From contig NZ_BBXG01000014.1 in assembly GCF_001570605.1 (NCBI RefSeq), forward strand, positions 1 through 64,000: DNA of 64,000 nt. The letters are read 5' to 3'. Below the pieces are notes generated by a model. That model was given only the letters and a program-made list of their open reading frames with translations, was not told the DNA's origin and made no database searches. The stretch comes from Herbidospora cretacea (GTDB lineage: Bacteria; Actinomycetota; Actinomycetes; Streptosporangiales; Streptosporangiaceae). This document shows, in pieces, positions 25,990 to 35,100 of this stretch (position 1 is its first letter; the number at the start of each line of letters is the position of its first letter). Position numbers and translations under genes: made by a program.

Positions 25990-26721
25990 ATGCAGCTCTC
26001 CAACTCGGCACGTTGGCCCGTCGCGAGGATCGCCGCGGTGGCCGTGGGATTCGCGGCCGTCGTCACCGGCTGCGGACCCGGCGACGACGCGTCGCGTGCC
26101 AGGTCGAGTGCCGCCGCACCCGCCGCCGAGTCGCCGGCGGGCTCCTCGGCTGAGTCCTCGGCCGGGTCTTCGGTCAAGGCCGCACCGGGCAAGGGCGAGA
26201 CGTGCGACGGGATGGGCATCGACCTTGAGGCACCCGTCACGAGCTCCTCGGAAATCGTGATCAACGCGCCCCTGCGGAAGGTCTGGGAGACCCACGTCGA
26301 CGTGGAGGGCTGGGCGGGCTGGCAGAAGGCGATCGCGACCATCGAGCGCCTCGACCCGGGCCCTCTGTCCGACACGTCGAGGTTCCGGTGGACGACGCCG
26401 GTCCCCGAGTCGAAGTTCTCTCCGGCGGACACCCTGTCGATCACGTCGAGCGTCAAGGGGCTGGAGGAGGGCGAGTGCGTGATCTGGCAGGGCCCGGCGA
26501 TCGGTAAGGCGATCTCCATCGAGAAGGGCGTCCACCTGTGGAAGTTCACCGAGAAGGACGGCGTCACCCACGTGCACACGGAGGAGTCCTGGGAGGCCGC
26601 CTTCCTGGACTCGCTGAAGGGGCCCGACTTCGACGCCGTCGCCGCCATGCTCGGCGGTGGGCTGGACCTGTGGCTCCAGGACCTCAAGGCCAAGGTCGAG
26701 GGTTCGACGGCCGGGAACTGA
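25990..26721 (+). CDS. Lipoprotein with SRPBCC (START-like) domain
   Basis: 243 residues from ATG 25990 (MQLSNSARWPV), chosen over ATG 25984 because AAGGA lies 5 nt before it. A lipoprotein signal peptide ends in VVTGC, placing the lipidated Cys at about residue 31. A Ser/Ala/Glu-rich linker (about 33-65) leads to a START-like domain: SSEIVINAPLRKVWETHVDV, WAGWQKAIATIERLD, GVTHVHTEESWEAAFLDSLK. SRPBCC domains bind hydrophobic ligands in a deep cavity; on a lipoprotein this suggests binding of a lipid or hydrophobic signal outside the membrane. The next gene, a LuxR ATPase, starts 46 bp downstream in the same direction. Cytosolic polyketide-cyclase-like relatives are common, exported ones less so. 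Confidence 0.75.
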   Translation: MQLSNSARWPVARIAAVAVGFAAVVTGCGPGDDASRARSSAAAPAAESPAGSSAESSAGSSVKAAPGKGETCDGMGIDLEAPVTSSSEIVINAPLRKVWETHVDVEGWAGWQKAIATIERLDPGPLSDTSRFRWTTPVPESKFSPADTLSITSSVKGLEEGECVIWQGPAIGKAISIEKGVHLWKFTEKDGVTHVHTEESWEAAFLDSLKGPDFDAVAAMLGGGLDLWLQDLKAKVEGSTAGN

Positions 26722-26767
26722 CAGCGAGAATCATCCGCAGTGGAATCGCCTCGTTAGGGTACCCACT

Positions 26768-29461
26768 GTGCGGACACGGGTTCCCCCTCACGGTCGGTTG
26801 TTCGGCAGGCGTCACGAGACGCGGCGCCTCGACGATCTGACCGGCGCGGCGAAAAGGGGAAACGGCGGCGCGCTGGTCCTGCGCGGTGAGGCGGGCATCG
26901 GCAAGAGCGCCCTGCTGCGGCACGTGGAAGAGGCGGCGACCGGGTTCCACGTCGTACGCGCGTCGGGGGTCGAGTTCGAGGCGGAGCTGCCGTTCGCCGC
27001 GCTGCACCAGTTGTGCCAGCCCGTGTTGCGGCACCTTCCCGAACTGCCCGCGCAGCACGGCCAGGCGGTCAGGGTCGCGTTCGGAATGGCGACCGGAACA
27101 CCGGATGTGTTCCGGATCGGGCTGGCGGTGCTGGGACTGCTGACGGCGGCGGCCAGGGAACGCCCGGTGTTGTGCGTCGTCGACGACGCGCAATGGCTGG
27201 ACGCGGCCTCGACGGAGGCCCTGGCGTTCCTGGCCCGGCGTGTCTCCGTCGAACCGGTGGCCGTGGTGCTCGCGGTCCGGGCGCCGGGCCCGGCGAGCGG
27301 GCTCGACGTCCTGCCGGGGCTGACCGTCGAGGGGCTCGGCGACACCGACGCGCGGGCCCTGCTCGCGGCGCAGAGCCACGAGACGCTCGACGAGCAGGTT
27401 CGTGACCGGCTCGTCGCCGAGGCGCGCGGCAACCCTCTGGCGCTGCTCGCCCTGCCGAGGGCCGGCGGGTTCGCCCTGCCGGGGAGCGCGTCGGTGCCGT
27501 CCCGCATCGAGCACGGGTACCACACCGCGCTGGCCGCCCTGCCGGCGCAGGCGCGGCTGCTGCTCACGATCGCGGGTGCCGACCCGACCGGCGACCCCGG
27601 GTTGTTGTGGCCCGCCGCGGATCTGGCCGGCATCTCCGCCGCCGCGGCGTCGGCCGCCGCCACCACGGGTCTGATCCACTTCGGCACCCGGGTGCGCTTC
27701 CACCATCCGCTCGCGCGGATCGCGGCGTACACGGGAGCGGAGCCCTCCGAGCGGCTGCTCGCGCACCGGGTCCTCGCCGAGGTCACCGACGAGGTGGCCG
27801 ACCCCGACCGGCGCGCCTGGCACCGCGCCCAGGCCGCCGCCGCGCCGGACGACGACGTCGCCGCCGAACTGGCGCGGTCGGCGTCCCGCGCGCAGGGGCG
27901 GGGCGGCATCGTCGCGGCGGCCGCGTTCCTCGACCGCGCCGCCGAACTGACTCTCGACCCCGCCCGGCGGATCACGCGGACCCTCGCGGCGGCGCGCGCG
28001 CACGTCGAGGCGGGCGCCGCCGACCGGGCCGTCGACCTGATCAGGACGTCCGAGCGCGCGGGCCTCGACGAGTTCCAGCAGGCGGAGGCCGACCTGTTAC
28101 GCGGCCGGATGGCCTTCGCCCGGGTGGACGACGGCACCGGACCGGCGCACATGCTGCGGGCCGCGCGACGGCTCGCGCCGCTGGACCCCGTCCGCGCCCG
28201 TGCGTGCTGCCTGGCGGCGCTGGAGATGAGCCTGCTGGTCGGCCGCGCGACCGGGGTGCTGGAGATGGTCCTGGCCGAGGTGGAGTCCTTCCCCTCTCGT
28301 GACCCGAAGTCCCCCGACGTGCTCGACGCGCTGACCACGCTGCGGTCGGACGGGCACCAGGCGGCCGTGCCGCTGCTCCGGGAGGTGCTCGACGGCGCCG
28401 CGGGTCCGCTGTGGACCCGCCAGCCCGCGCTCGCGGTCATGCTCGCCGGTGAGTTGTGGGACCCGGACGTGCACGCGCGGCTGGTGGAATGGCTGGTGAG
28501 GAACGGCCGGGAGTCGGGGACACCGCTCGTGCTGCGGCTCGGCCTCGGCCAGACCGCCGCCGCCTCGGTGCTGGCTGGCGACCTCGACCGGGCGATGGGC
28601 GCCATCGCCGAGGAGGAGGCCATCGCCGACGCGACCGGCGGGCCGCCGACCGTCTACCACCGGTTGCAACTGGCCGCGATGCGCGGACGCCGCGCGGAGG
28701 CGGCCCCCCTCTTCGCCGACGCCGCCGCACTGGCGTCCACCTCGGGCCACCTGGTCGCCAACGTGCACTGGGCGAGCGCCGTCCTGCACAACGGGCTCGC
28801 CGACTACCCGAAGGCGCTCGCCGCCGCCCGGTTGGCGACCGCCGGCGGGGACCTCTTCCTCGGCGGGTTCTCCCTGCCGGAACTGGTGGAGGGAGCCGTC
28901 CGATGCGGTGAACGCGAGACAGCCGTCACCGCCCTCGCGTTGCTGACCGAACGCACACAGGCCAGCGGAACCCCGACCGGCCGGGGGATCGCAGCCTACG
29001 CACGGGGTCTGGTCACCGGGCTGGAGGACGACTACCGGGAGGCGATCGAGCTTCTCGCGAACAGCCCGCTGCTGCCGTACCGGGCCCGGGCGCACCTGCT
29101 GTACGGCGAATGGTTACGCCGCGCCGGCCGCAGGCAGGACTGCCGGCCGCACCTGCGCACGGCGCACGAACTGCTGTCCACCGCGGGGCTGGAGGCGTTC
29201 GCCCGCCGCGCCGCCGACGAGCTGCGCGCCACGGGCGAGACCGCACGCGACCGCTCCGGCCACGCCCGCGACCAGCTCACCATGCAGGAGCTGCACATCG
29301 CCCGGCTGGTCGCCGAGGGCGCCACCTCGAAGGAGGCCGCCGCCCGGCTGTTCATCAGCCCGCGTACCGTCGACGCCCACTTGCGCAACGTCTTCCGGAA
29401 ACTGGGGATCACCTCCCGCAGGCAGCTCAAGGAGGTGCCGGGACTGCGACCGGCCACGTAG
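26768..29461 (+). CDS. Large LuxR-family regulator with N-terminal ATPase
   Basis: 897 residues from GTG 26768 (VRTRVPPHGRLFGRRHETRR), the first start that keeps the family's opening GRxxExxxLxxL. Domains in order: AAA/STAND ATPase (Walker A RGEAGIGKSALL at about 39-50, Walker B VLCVVDDAQWLD at about 132-143), a helical-repeat sensor region (about 300-820), and a GerE helix-turn-helix at the end (DQLTMQELHIARLVAEGATS, then RTVDAHLRNVFRKLGITSRR). A TAGGGT -10-like element at 26753-26758 is so close to the GTG that the mRNA may be leaderless. MalT-type proteins of this size switch on when ligand and ATP bind. The adjacent ligand-binding lipoprotein is the natural candidate partner or target, but that is inference. 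Confidence 0.85.
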   Translation: MRTRVPPHGRLFGRRHETRRLDDLTGAAKRGNGGALVLRGEAGIGKSALLRHVEEAATGFHVVRASGVEFEAELPFAALHQLCQPVLRHLPELPAQHGQAVRVAFGMATGTPDVFRIGLAVLGLLTAAARERPVLCVVDDAQWLDAASTEALAFLARRVSVEPVAVVLAVRAPGPASGLDVLPGLTVEGLGDTDARALLAAQSHETLDEQVRDRLVAEARGNPLALLALPRAGGFALPGSASVPSRIEHGYHTALAALPAQARLLLTIAGADPTGDPGLLWPAADLAGISAAAASAAATTGLIHFGTRVRFHHPLARIAAYTGAEPSERLLAHRVLAEVTDEVADPDRRAWHRAQAAAAPDDDVAAELARSASRAQGRGGIVAAAAFLDRAAELTLDPARRITRTLAAARAHVEAGAADRAVDLIRTSERAGLDEFQQAEADLLRGRMAFARVDDGTGPAHMLRAARRLAPLDPVRARACCLAALEMSLLVGRATGVLEMVLAEVESFPSRDPKSPDVLDALTTLRSDGHQAAVPLLREVLDGAAGPLWTRQPALAVMLAGELWDPDVHARLVEWLVRNGRESGTPLVLRLGLGQTAAASVLAGDLDRAMGAIAEEEAIADATGGPPTVYHRLQLAAMRGRRAEAAPLFADAAALASTSGHLVANVHWASAVLHNGLADYPKALAAARLATAGGDLFLGGFSLPELVEGAVRCGERETAVTALALLTERTQASGTPTGRGIAAYARGLVTGLEDDYREAIELLANSPLLPYRARAHLLYGEWLRRAGRRQDCRPHLRTAHELLSTAGLEAFARRAADELRATGETARDRSGHARDQLTMQELHIARLVAEGATSKEAAARLFISPRTVDAHLRNVFRKLGITSRRQLKEVPGLRPAT

Positions 29462-29901
29462 GCACGTGCGCTCACCTCGCCTCAGCCCGTTGGACGGGAG
29501 ACGGCGCCTCCCCCGGTGATCTCGGCGAAACGGTGCTCCAGGGCAGCGAGCCGGTTGGTGATGGGGTGGCTGTGCAGGATTTCGGCGGCCCGGTCGGCCT
29601 CATCATGGTCCATGACGATGGTCCCCAGCGGCACGTCGAGATCGGCGGAGCCGTAGATGAGGAGCTGCCGGCGGCGTCCACCAGCACGCGATCGCGCCGG
29701 CCTGGCGGCGCAAATGCGCCGACGCCCTGGCCACCTTGGCTGCCTACGCTCAGGCCAAACGGCGCATCCTGGCCTAGGGTCACCTGTCGGACCCTGCTGG
29801 CCTTCACCCGCTCCAGCAGTCCGGGCGCGTGGATCAGTGCAAACGTCCTCGCTCTGACCGAATCCGAGCAGACCCTCGCCAACACCTTCTCCGTCCGCCC
29901 C
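29462..29901. other. Decayed DNA with one reverse-strand gene remnant
   Basis: On the reverse strand from about 29660 to a TGA at 29482 a protein-like stretch reads LIYGSADLDVPLGTIVMDHD, then AAEILHSHPITNRLAALEHR and FAEITGG. It needs a frameshift to connect with a plausible beginning (RDRVLVDAAG). HPITNRLAAL resembles the end of M48-type peptidases but this is too short to claim. Nothing else is coding. Confidence 0.4.
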
Positions 29902-30204
29902 TCAGACCGACCCGTCGGTGGCGGTGTCCGCCGCGTTCACTGCGTGCCCTCCGATGCTGGATGTCTGACGGCAGAACGGGGCCAGCAGGTCGGCCAAGGC
30001 TTGTTCTGCACCCCGCAGGGCCTGCTCCGCCGCCCGCCCGATCATGTCCGCCTCCCTGGCGGACAGAGGCATGGTGAAGGCATAGCCGCCGTGTTGTTCC
30101 ACCAGCTCCGCCAGCGAAGGAACCGGGCACTCGGGCGAACGGTGTTCGGCGATGTACGGATGCGTCTGCGGCGAATACACCTCCGCGAACGTCGACACTC
30201 TCAT
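29902..30204 (-). CDS. Small hypothetical protein
   Basis: 100 residues from ATG 30204 (MRVSTFAEVYSPQTHPYIAE). Composition is protein-like: a Tyr/His/Pro-rich first half, then one amphipathic helix (SAREADMIGRAAEQALRGAE). No signal peptide or known motif. It follows the AhpD-like gene on the same strand after 75 bp and may be co-transcribed with it. Family and role are unknown. Confidence 0.5.
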   Translation of the reverse strand: MRVSTFAEVYSPQTHPYIAEHRSPECPVPSLAELVEQHGGYAFTMPLSAREADMIGRAAEQALRGAEQALADLLAPFCRQTSSIGGHAVNAADTATDGSV

Positions 30205-30279
30205 GCCGTCACCATAACCTTGGGCCCAAGTCGCACCCCGAGATGCTGAGGCGTCGGTGGATACCGGCAGAACACATCG

Positions 30280-30747
30280 TCAATCGCGAGGCTGCGCCGG
30301 CATCTGCAGCGGGACACCGACCCGGTTGAAGGCGTTCATCAGAGCCACCTGGACGACCAGCGCGCCGAGTTCCTCGTCGGTCATGAGGTCGCGGACGCCG
30401 GCCCAGACCTCGTCGCTGACGCCGTGCGGGGTCAGCGACGTTGCGGCCTCGGTGTACTCAAGCGCCGCCCGCTCCGCCGGGGTGAACAGCGCCGATTCGC
30501 GCCACGCGGACAGCTGGATGATGCGGTTCACCGATTCGCCCTGCTCCAATGCATCGTGGCTGTGCAGGTCGATGCAGTGCACGCAGTGGTTGATCTGCGA
30601 CGTACGCAGCTTGACCAGCTCGCGGATGGTCGGATCGAGTGGCGAGGTGAGAATGGCCTGGTCCGCGGCGTAGAGCGCCTTGGCGGCCTTCGGGGCGGCC
30701 GTCCGCAGGTCGAGGCGGGGCTTACCGGCGTGCACGTGGGTGGTCAT
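30280..30747 (-). CDS. AhpD-like carboxymuconolactone decarboxylase family protein
   Basis: 155 residues from ATG 30747 with GGAG about 9-13 nt upstream in the sequence AAGGAGAAAAATC. The helical AhpD fold is marked by LVKLRTSQINHCVHCIDLHS, which contains the CxxC redox pair (HCVHC) and the conserved His of peroxidase-active members, followed by FTPAERAALEYTEAATSL. Such proteins reduce peroxides using a CxxC disulfide relay, and they are frequently downstream of a NAD(P)-binding oxidoreductase and an Rrf2 or TetR regulator. Here it follows the decayed NAD(P)-binding gene (30765-31139) and faces an Rrf2 gene, so redox-responsive expression from the dyad at 31155-31200 is likely. Confidence 0.85.
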   Translation of the reverse strand: MTTHVHAGKPRLDLRTAAPKAAKALYAADQAILTSPLDPTIRELVKLRTSQINHCVHCIDLHSHDALEQGESVNRIIQLSAWRESALFTPAERAALEYTEAATSLTPHGVSDEVWAGVRDLMTDEELGALVVQVALMNAFNRVGVPLQMPAQPRD

Positions 30748-30764
30748 GATTTTTCTCCTTCAGG

Positions 30765-31139
30765 CGTGGATATCGCGTTGTCGAGCCAGGCGTGCGCGGC
30801 TGACCAGTCGTCGAAGACACGATGGTGAAAGGGGTGTCCGACTCGGCGACGAGCCTTTCCTGCGCGGCCTTGGCGTCCAGGTAGCCCGGGTGCGAGAGCC
30901 GGTCTACACCGACGATCGACAGCACCACATGGTGTCGCACCCCGGCTTCCCGCCCGGCGTTCAGCAGGGTGCGGGTCGAGGTGGTGAAGAAGTCGAGGAT
31001 GGGCTCGGGTTCGAAGATCACTTTGTGGGTCACGTCGACAGCGCGTCGGCGACGCCGCGGCCACTGATCGTGTCCACGCCGGTTCCGGGCCGAGCCGCTG
31101 CAGCGACTTGACGACTTTCGACCCAACGACGATGCGCAT
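30765..31139 (-). pseudogene. NAD(P)H-binding atypical SDR (NmrA-like), decayed
   Basis: ATG 31139 begins MRIVVGSKVVKSL, a shortened Rossmann start that lacks the glycine-rich GxxGxxG dinucleotide loop. A second frame then gives GVDTISGRGVADALST, and a third FEPEPILDFFTTSTRTLLNA, AGVRHHVVLSIVGVDRLSHP and YLDAKAAQERLVAESDTPFT. This order matches intact atypical short-chain dehydrogenases (GVDTITGEGLA, FFxxSTRNLLxAxxxAGVxHHVxLSVVG, YxxAKxxQE). At least two frameshifts and an internal deletion are needed, so the enzyme is dead. It lies upstream of the AhpD-like gene and was probably the first gene of that operon, transcribed from the dyad shared with rrf2. Confidence 0.75.
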
Positions 31140-31154
31140 GCCCCACTCCCAAAT

Positions 31155-31200
31155 TCGGATAACTCTTGTCCGAGATTCTATTCGGACAAAAGTTATCCGA
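31155..31200. promoter_or_regulatory. Long dyad, probable Rrf2 operator
   Basis: TCGGATAACTCTTGTCCGA (31155-31173) and TCGGACAAAAGTTATCCGA (31182-31200) are inverted 19-mers with one mismatch and an 8-bp spacer. Each arm is itself a weaker CGGAT...GTCCG dyad, so two dimers may bind side by side. It sits 18 bp before the rrf2 start and 15 bp before the divergent gene's start. Confidence 0.7.
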
Positions 31201-31218
31201 GTCAAGTAGGCTGGGCGA

Positions 31219-31692
31219 ATGAAGATGTCAGGCGGGGTCGAGTGGGGCTTGCACTGCTGCGTCGCGCTCAGTGGGGCGGGCGCGCCGGTGACGGCGGCCA
31301 AGCTCGCCGAGCTGCATGACGTCTCGCAGAGCTATCTGGCCAAACAGCTACAACTGTTGTCCCGCGCAGGCCTTGTGCGCTCGACGCTGGGCCAGTCCGG
31401 CGGCTATGTGCTGACTCGGGCTGCGAATGAGATCACGCTGCTGGACGTGGTCGAGGCGATCGACGGCGTCCAGCCGGCGTTCCGGTGTACGGAAGTGCGT
31501 CAGCGGGGCCCACTGGCCGTGCCGGCGGAGCGGTGTGACACCCCCTGCCCGATCGCCCGCGCGATGGATTCCGCCGACCGCGCCTGGCGGGAGTCGCTGC
31601 GCGCGGTCACCATTGCCGACCTGATCGCCGACGTCAACCGTACGACGCCACCTGAGATACTCGCGGGGGCCCGGGAGTGGCTGCGCGCCTGA
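31219..31692 (+). CDS. Rrf2-family transcriptional regulator
   Basis: 157 residues from ATG 31219 (MKMSGGVEWGLHCCVALSGA). A winged helix-turn-helix follows: LAELHDVSQSYLAKQLQLLS, then AGLVRSTLGQSGGYVLTRAA, with the GxxGGYxLxR wing typical of Rrf2. The cysteine region FRCTEVRQRG...ERCDTPCPIARAM has three cysteines, the right number and region for a redox or iron-sulfur sensor of the IscR/NsrR kind, though spacing differs from IscR. It lies opposite the decayed SDR/AhpD operon, with the 46-bp dyad between the divergent starts. Repression relieved by oxidative or nitrosative signals is the plausible model. Confidence 0.85.
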   Translation: MKMSGGVEWGLHCCVALSGAGAPVTAAKLAELHDVSQSYLAKQLQLLSRAGLVRSTLGQSGGYVLTRAANEITLLDVVEAIDGVQPAFRCTEVRQRGPLAVPAERCDTPCPIARAMDSADRAWRESLRAVTIADLIADVNRTTPPEILAGAREWLRA

Positions 31693-32112
31693 CGAGCCTT
31701 CCACGGCCGTCGGTGTTACCTCCGGCCGAGGCCAGCCGGTCGACGCCACAGCGGGGACGAGGACGGGGTCCGCCGTGGAGGAGGCATTTCAGGCTGACCA
31801 CCACCAGGTTCGTGTCCATCGCGCCTGGTACCACCACAGCACACCGGCCATGCTCGCGCCGGCCGATTGAGAAGTGCGGCATCCCATCAGGGCGGCGTTC
31901 GCCAGCTGGAGTCCTGGTCATGAACTGACGTGACCAGGACTTTCGTTTCGCCGGATGGCAGATCAACCGCAGTCCGAGACGCCCGGCGGCGGGCTCGCCA
32001 TGGTGCTTTCGCTGGAGATTTCGCATGAAGTGCGCCCGCCTCTGGACGATCTACAGCAGGGTGTGGTTGGGTCTCGCGCGTCGGCGAGGTCGGGATCACA
32101 GCGGAGGCGGTC
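31693..32112. other. Region without a supportable gene
   Basis: Frames on both strands lack start sites, family signatures or codon bias. GGAGG at about 32102-32107 is the ribosome-binding site of the next gene. Promoter elements were not resolved. Confidence 0.5.
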
Positions 32113-35100
32113 ATGGGCAGGCCGGAACGTCCGCTCGACCCGGAGGCGGGGCCGGTGCAGGCCCTCGCCTGGCACCTGCGCCAGCTGCGCGACAGGACAG
32201 GGCGCATGAGCTACCGGCGGCTCGCCCAGCTGGCCCACTACTCGGCGAGCACGCTGGCGGACGCCGCCAAGGGCGACCGCCTGCCGTCCCTGGAGGTGAC
32301 CCTCGCCTATGTGCGGGCGCTCGGCGGGGACGAGGCCGAGTGGCGGGCCCGTTGGCAGGCGGCCGCCGAGAGCGACGACCACCCGGACTGGCCACCCGAG
32401 ACGCCGTGCCCCTACCAAGGGCTGATGGCCTTCGAACCGGAGCACGGCGAGTGGTTCTTCGGCCGGGACCAGCCGGCCGCGCGCCTGCGCGAGCTGGCCG
32501 GGCGGCTGCCGGTGGTCGGCGTGTTCGGCGGCTCCGGGAGCGGCAAGTCGTCGTTGCTGCGGGCGGGCCTGCTGGGCGCGCTGGCCGGGGACGCCCGGTG
32601 GCGGACCATGCTCACCACCCCCACCGCGCACCCGCTGGACGCGTTGTCCGGCCAGGTCGCGAAATTGTCTGGAAAGGAAGTCCAGCAGCTCAGGGAGGAC
32701 CCGGCCGCGCTGGACATCGCCGTGCGCGGCGCGCTGGCGGGAGCCTCGGAGGACACCCGGGCGCTGCTGGTGGTGGACCAGTTCGAGGAGACGTTCACGC
32801 TCTGCCCTGACGAGCAGGAGCGCCGCCAGTTCGTGGACGCGCTGCTCGACCTGGCCATCGGGCCGGGGCGGCGGACCACCGTGGTGATCGGCGTGCGGGC
32901 CGACTTCATCGGGCACCTGGATCCACGCCTGATCGCGGCGCTGAGCGGGGAGGCGCAACTGCTCGTCGGGCCGCCCACCGCCGCCGAGCTGCGCGAGATC
33001 GTGCTGCGCCCGGCCGCCAGAGCCGGGCTCACCGTCGACCCCGACCTGCTGGCCACCGTGCTGGCCGACACCGCCACCGAGCCGGGCGCGCTGCCCCTGC
33101 TCTCGCACGCCCTCCAGGAGACGTGGCGCCATCGGGCAGGCGACCGGCTGTCGCTCGCCGCGTACCAGAAGATCGGCGGGGTGCGCGGGGCGATCGCGCA
33201 GACCGCCGAGCGGGTGTACGCGGAGATGGACGTGCCGCGGCAGCACTTCGTGCGGCGGATCTTCGTGCGGCTGACCGCACTGGGGGAAGGCACCGAAGAC
33301 ACCCGCCGCCCGGTCGCCCTGGCCGAGCTGGAGGGCGTGGGCGACCAGGCCGTGCTCGACCGGCTGGCCGCCGCGCGGCTGGTGGTGGTCGGCGAGGAGT
33401 CGGCGGAGGTGGCGCACGAGGCGCTGATCCGGGCCTGGCCTCGGCTGCACCGCTGGCTCACCGACGATCGGGCCAACCTGCTCACCCACCGCAGGCTCAC
33501 CGACGCCGCGCACCGGTGGCAGGACCTGCGCCGCGACTCCGGCGCGCTCTACCGGGGGGCGCAGCTGGCCGTGGCCGGGGCCTGGGCGGAGGAGAACCCC
33601 GCCGAACTGAACCCGCTCGAATCGGACTTCCTGCAAGCCAGCCGAGGTCTGGAACGGCGCAGGGCGCGGCTGCTGACCAGGGTGGCCGGGGTGATGGCCG
33701 TGCTGCTGGTGGCCGCGCTGGCGGCGGGCGGGACGGCACTCCAGCAGGGACGCGAGGCCGGGCGCCAGCAGCGCATCGCCGTCTCGCACCAGGTCTCGCT
33801 GAAGGCCCTTGAGCTGCTGGACACCGATGCCGACCTGGCCGGGCTGCTCGCCGTCATCGCGTACCGGCTGAATCCGGACGCCGAGACCAAAGGCGGCGTG
33901 ATCAGCGCGGCCGCGGCCGCGCGGCGGCGGATCGAGCTGAACGCCGGGGGCCCCGGCGTCTACGACGTGGCGCAGGACCCGAGCGGCACACTGCTGGCCG
34001 CTGCCGGAGCCGACGGTGTGGTGACCCTCTGGGACCCCGCCCGGCGCGCCGCCGTCCGGACCTTCACCGAGCACGTCCAGCCGGGTAAGGCCGTCCTCGC
34101 CCGTCGCGTCGCCTACAGCGGCGACGGCGGCCTGCTCGCCTCGTTCGGCCGCGAGCAGGGCCCGGCGCAGACGGGCCTGGTGGTGGTACGGGAGCCGAGC
34201 ACCGGCCGTGAAGTGTTCCGATTGTCCGGGGACCGGATGACCAACGCCATGGCGATCAGCCCCGACGGCGTCCGGCTGGCCTTCGGCACCCTCAACGCCG
34301 AGATCGAGGTGTGGAACCTGAGGGACGACACCCACCAGGTGCTCACCGGACACCGCGACCCGGTCGGCTGGCTCGCGTTCAGCCAGGACGGCAGGTTGCT
34401 GGTGTCCACCTCCGGCACGGAGGAACGGCCGATCGTCTGGGACGTCGCCACCGGGGACAAGCGGGGGACGATCCCGGCGACGTCCGTGCACCGGGTGGTG
34501 TTCGGGAGCGGCCACCTGCTGGTCACCGCCTCCGACCGCCTCGGTGTGCACCTGTGGGACCTGGACCGGAACGTCGAGGTCAACGCGCTGCCCAAGTTGT
34601 CGCCGTGGGCGTGGGACGTCTCCGCGCCGACGGGCGACCGGATCGCGCTGGCCGACGAGAACGGCTCGATCACGATCTGGGACCACGCGAAGAACGAGCT
34701 GCTCGCGACCTACCAGGACCGGACCAGGGCCGAGACGCTGAGCCTGAGCCTGAGCAGGGACGGGCGGAGGCTGGTCTCGGCCGGGCTCGGCGGCGTGATC
34801 GTGGTACGCGAGCCGGCTTTGCCGCCGTTCAGCGGCCACAGCGCCGCCGTCAACGCGGTCGAGACCAGCCCGGACGGCGCGCTCATCGCCTCGGCGGGCA
34901 GTGACAGGACCGTCAGGCTCTGGGACGGCGCGGGCAACCAGCTCGACCGGCTGGACGGCCATCCCGACCATGTGGAGGCCATCGCCTTCAGCCAGGACGG
35001 GCGCAGGCTCGCCGCCGTGACCCGCGACCACCACGTGGTGCTCTGGGACCTGACCACCCGTAAGAAGCTCGTCACCCTGGCCTACGACGGGATGGGCGCC

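Noticed and set aside
29482..29660. M48 peptidase remnant
   Set aside because: Only the HPITNRLAAL phrase suggests it; without an HExxH motif the assignment cannot be supported, so it is listed as an unidentified remnant.
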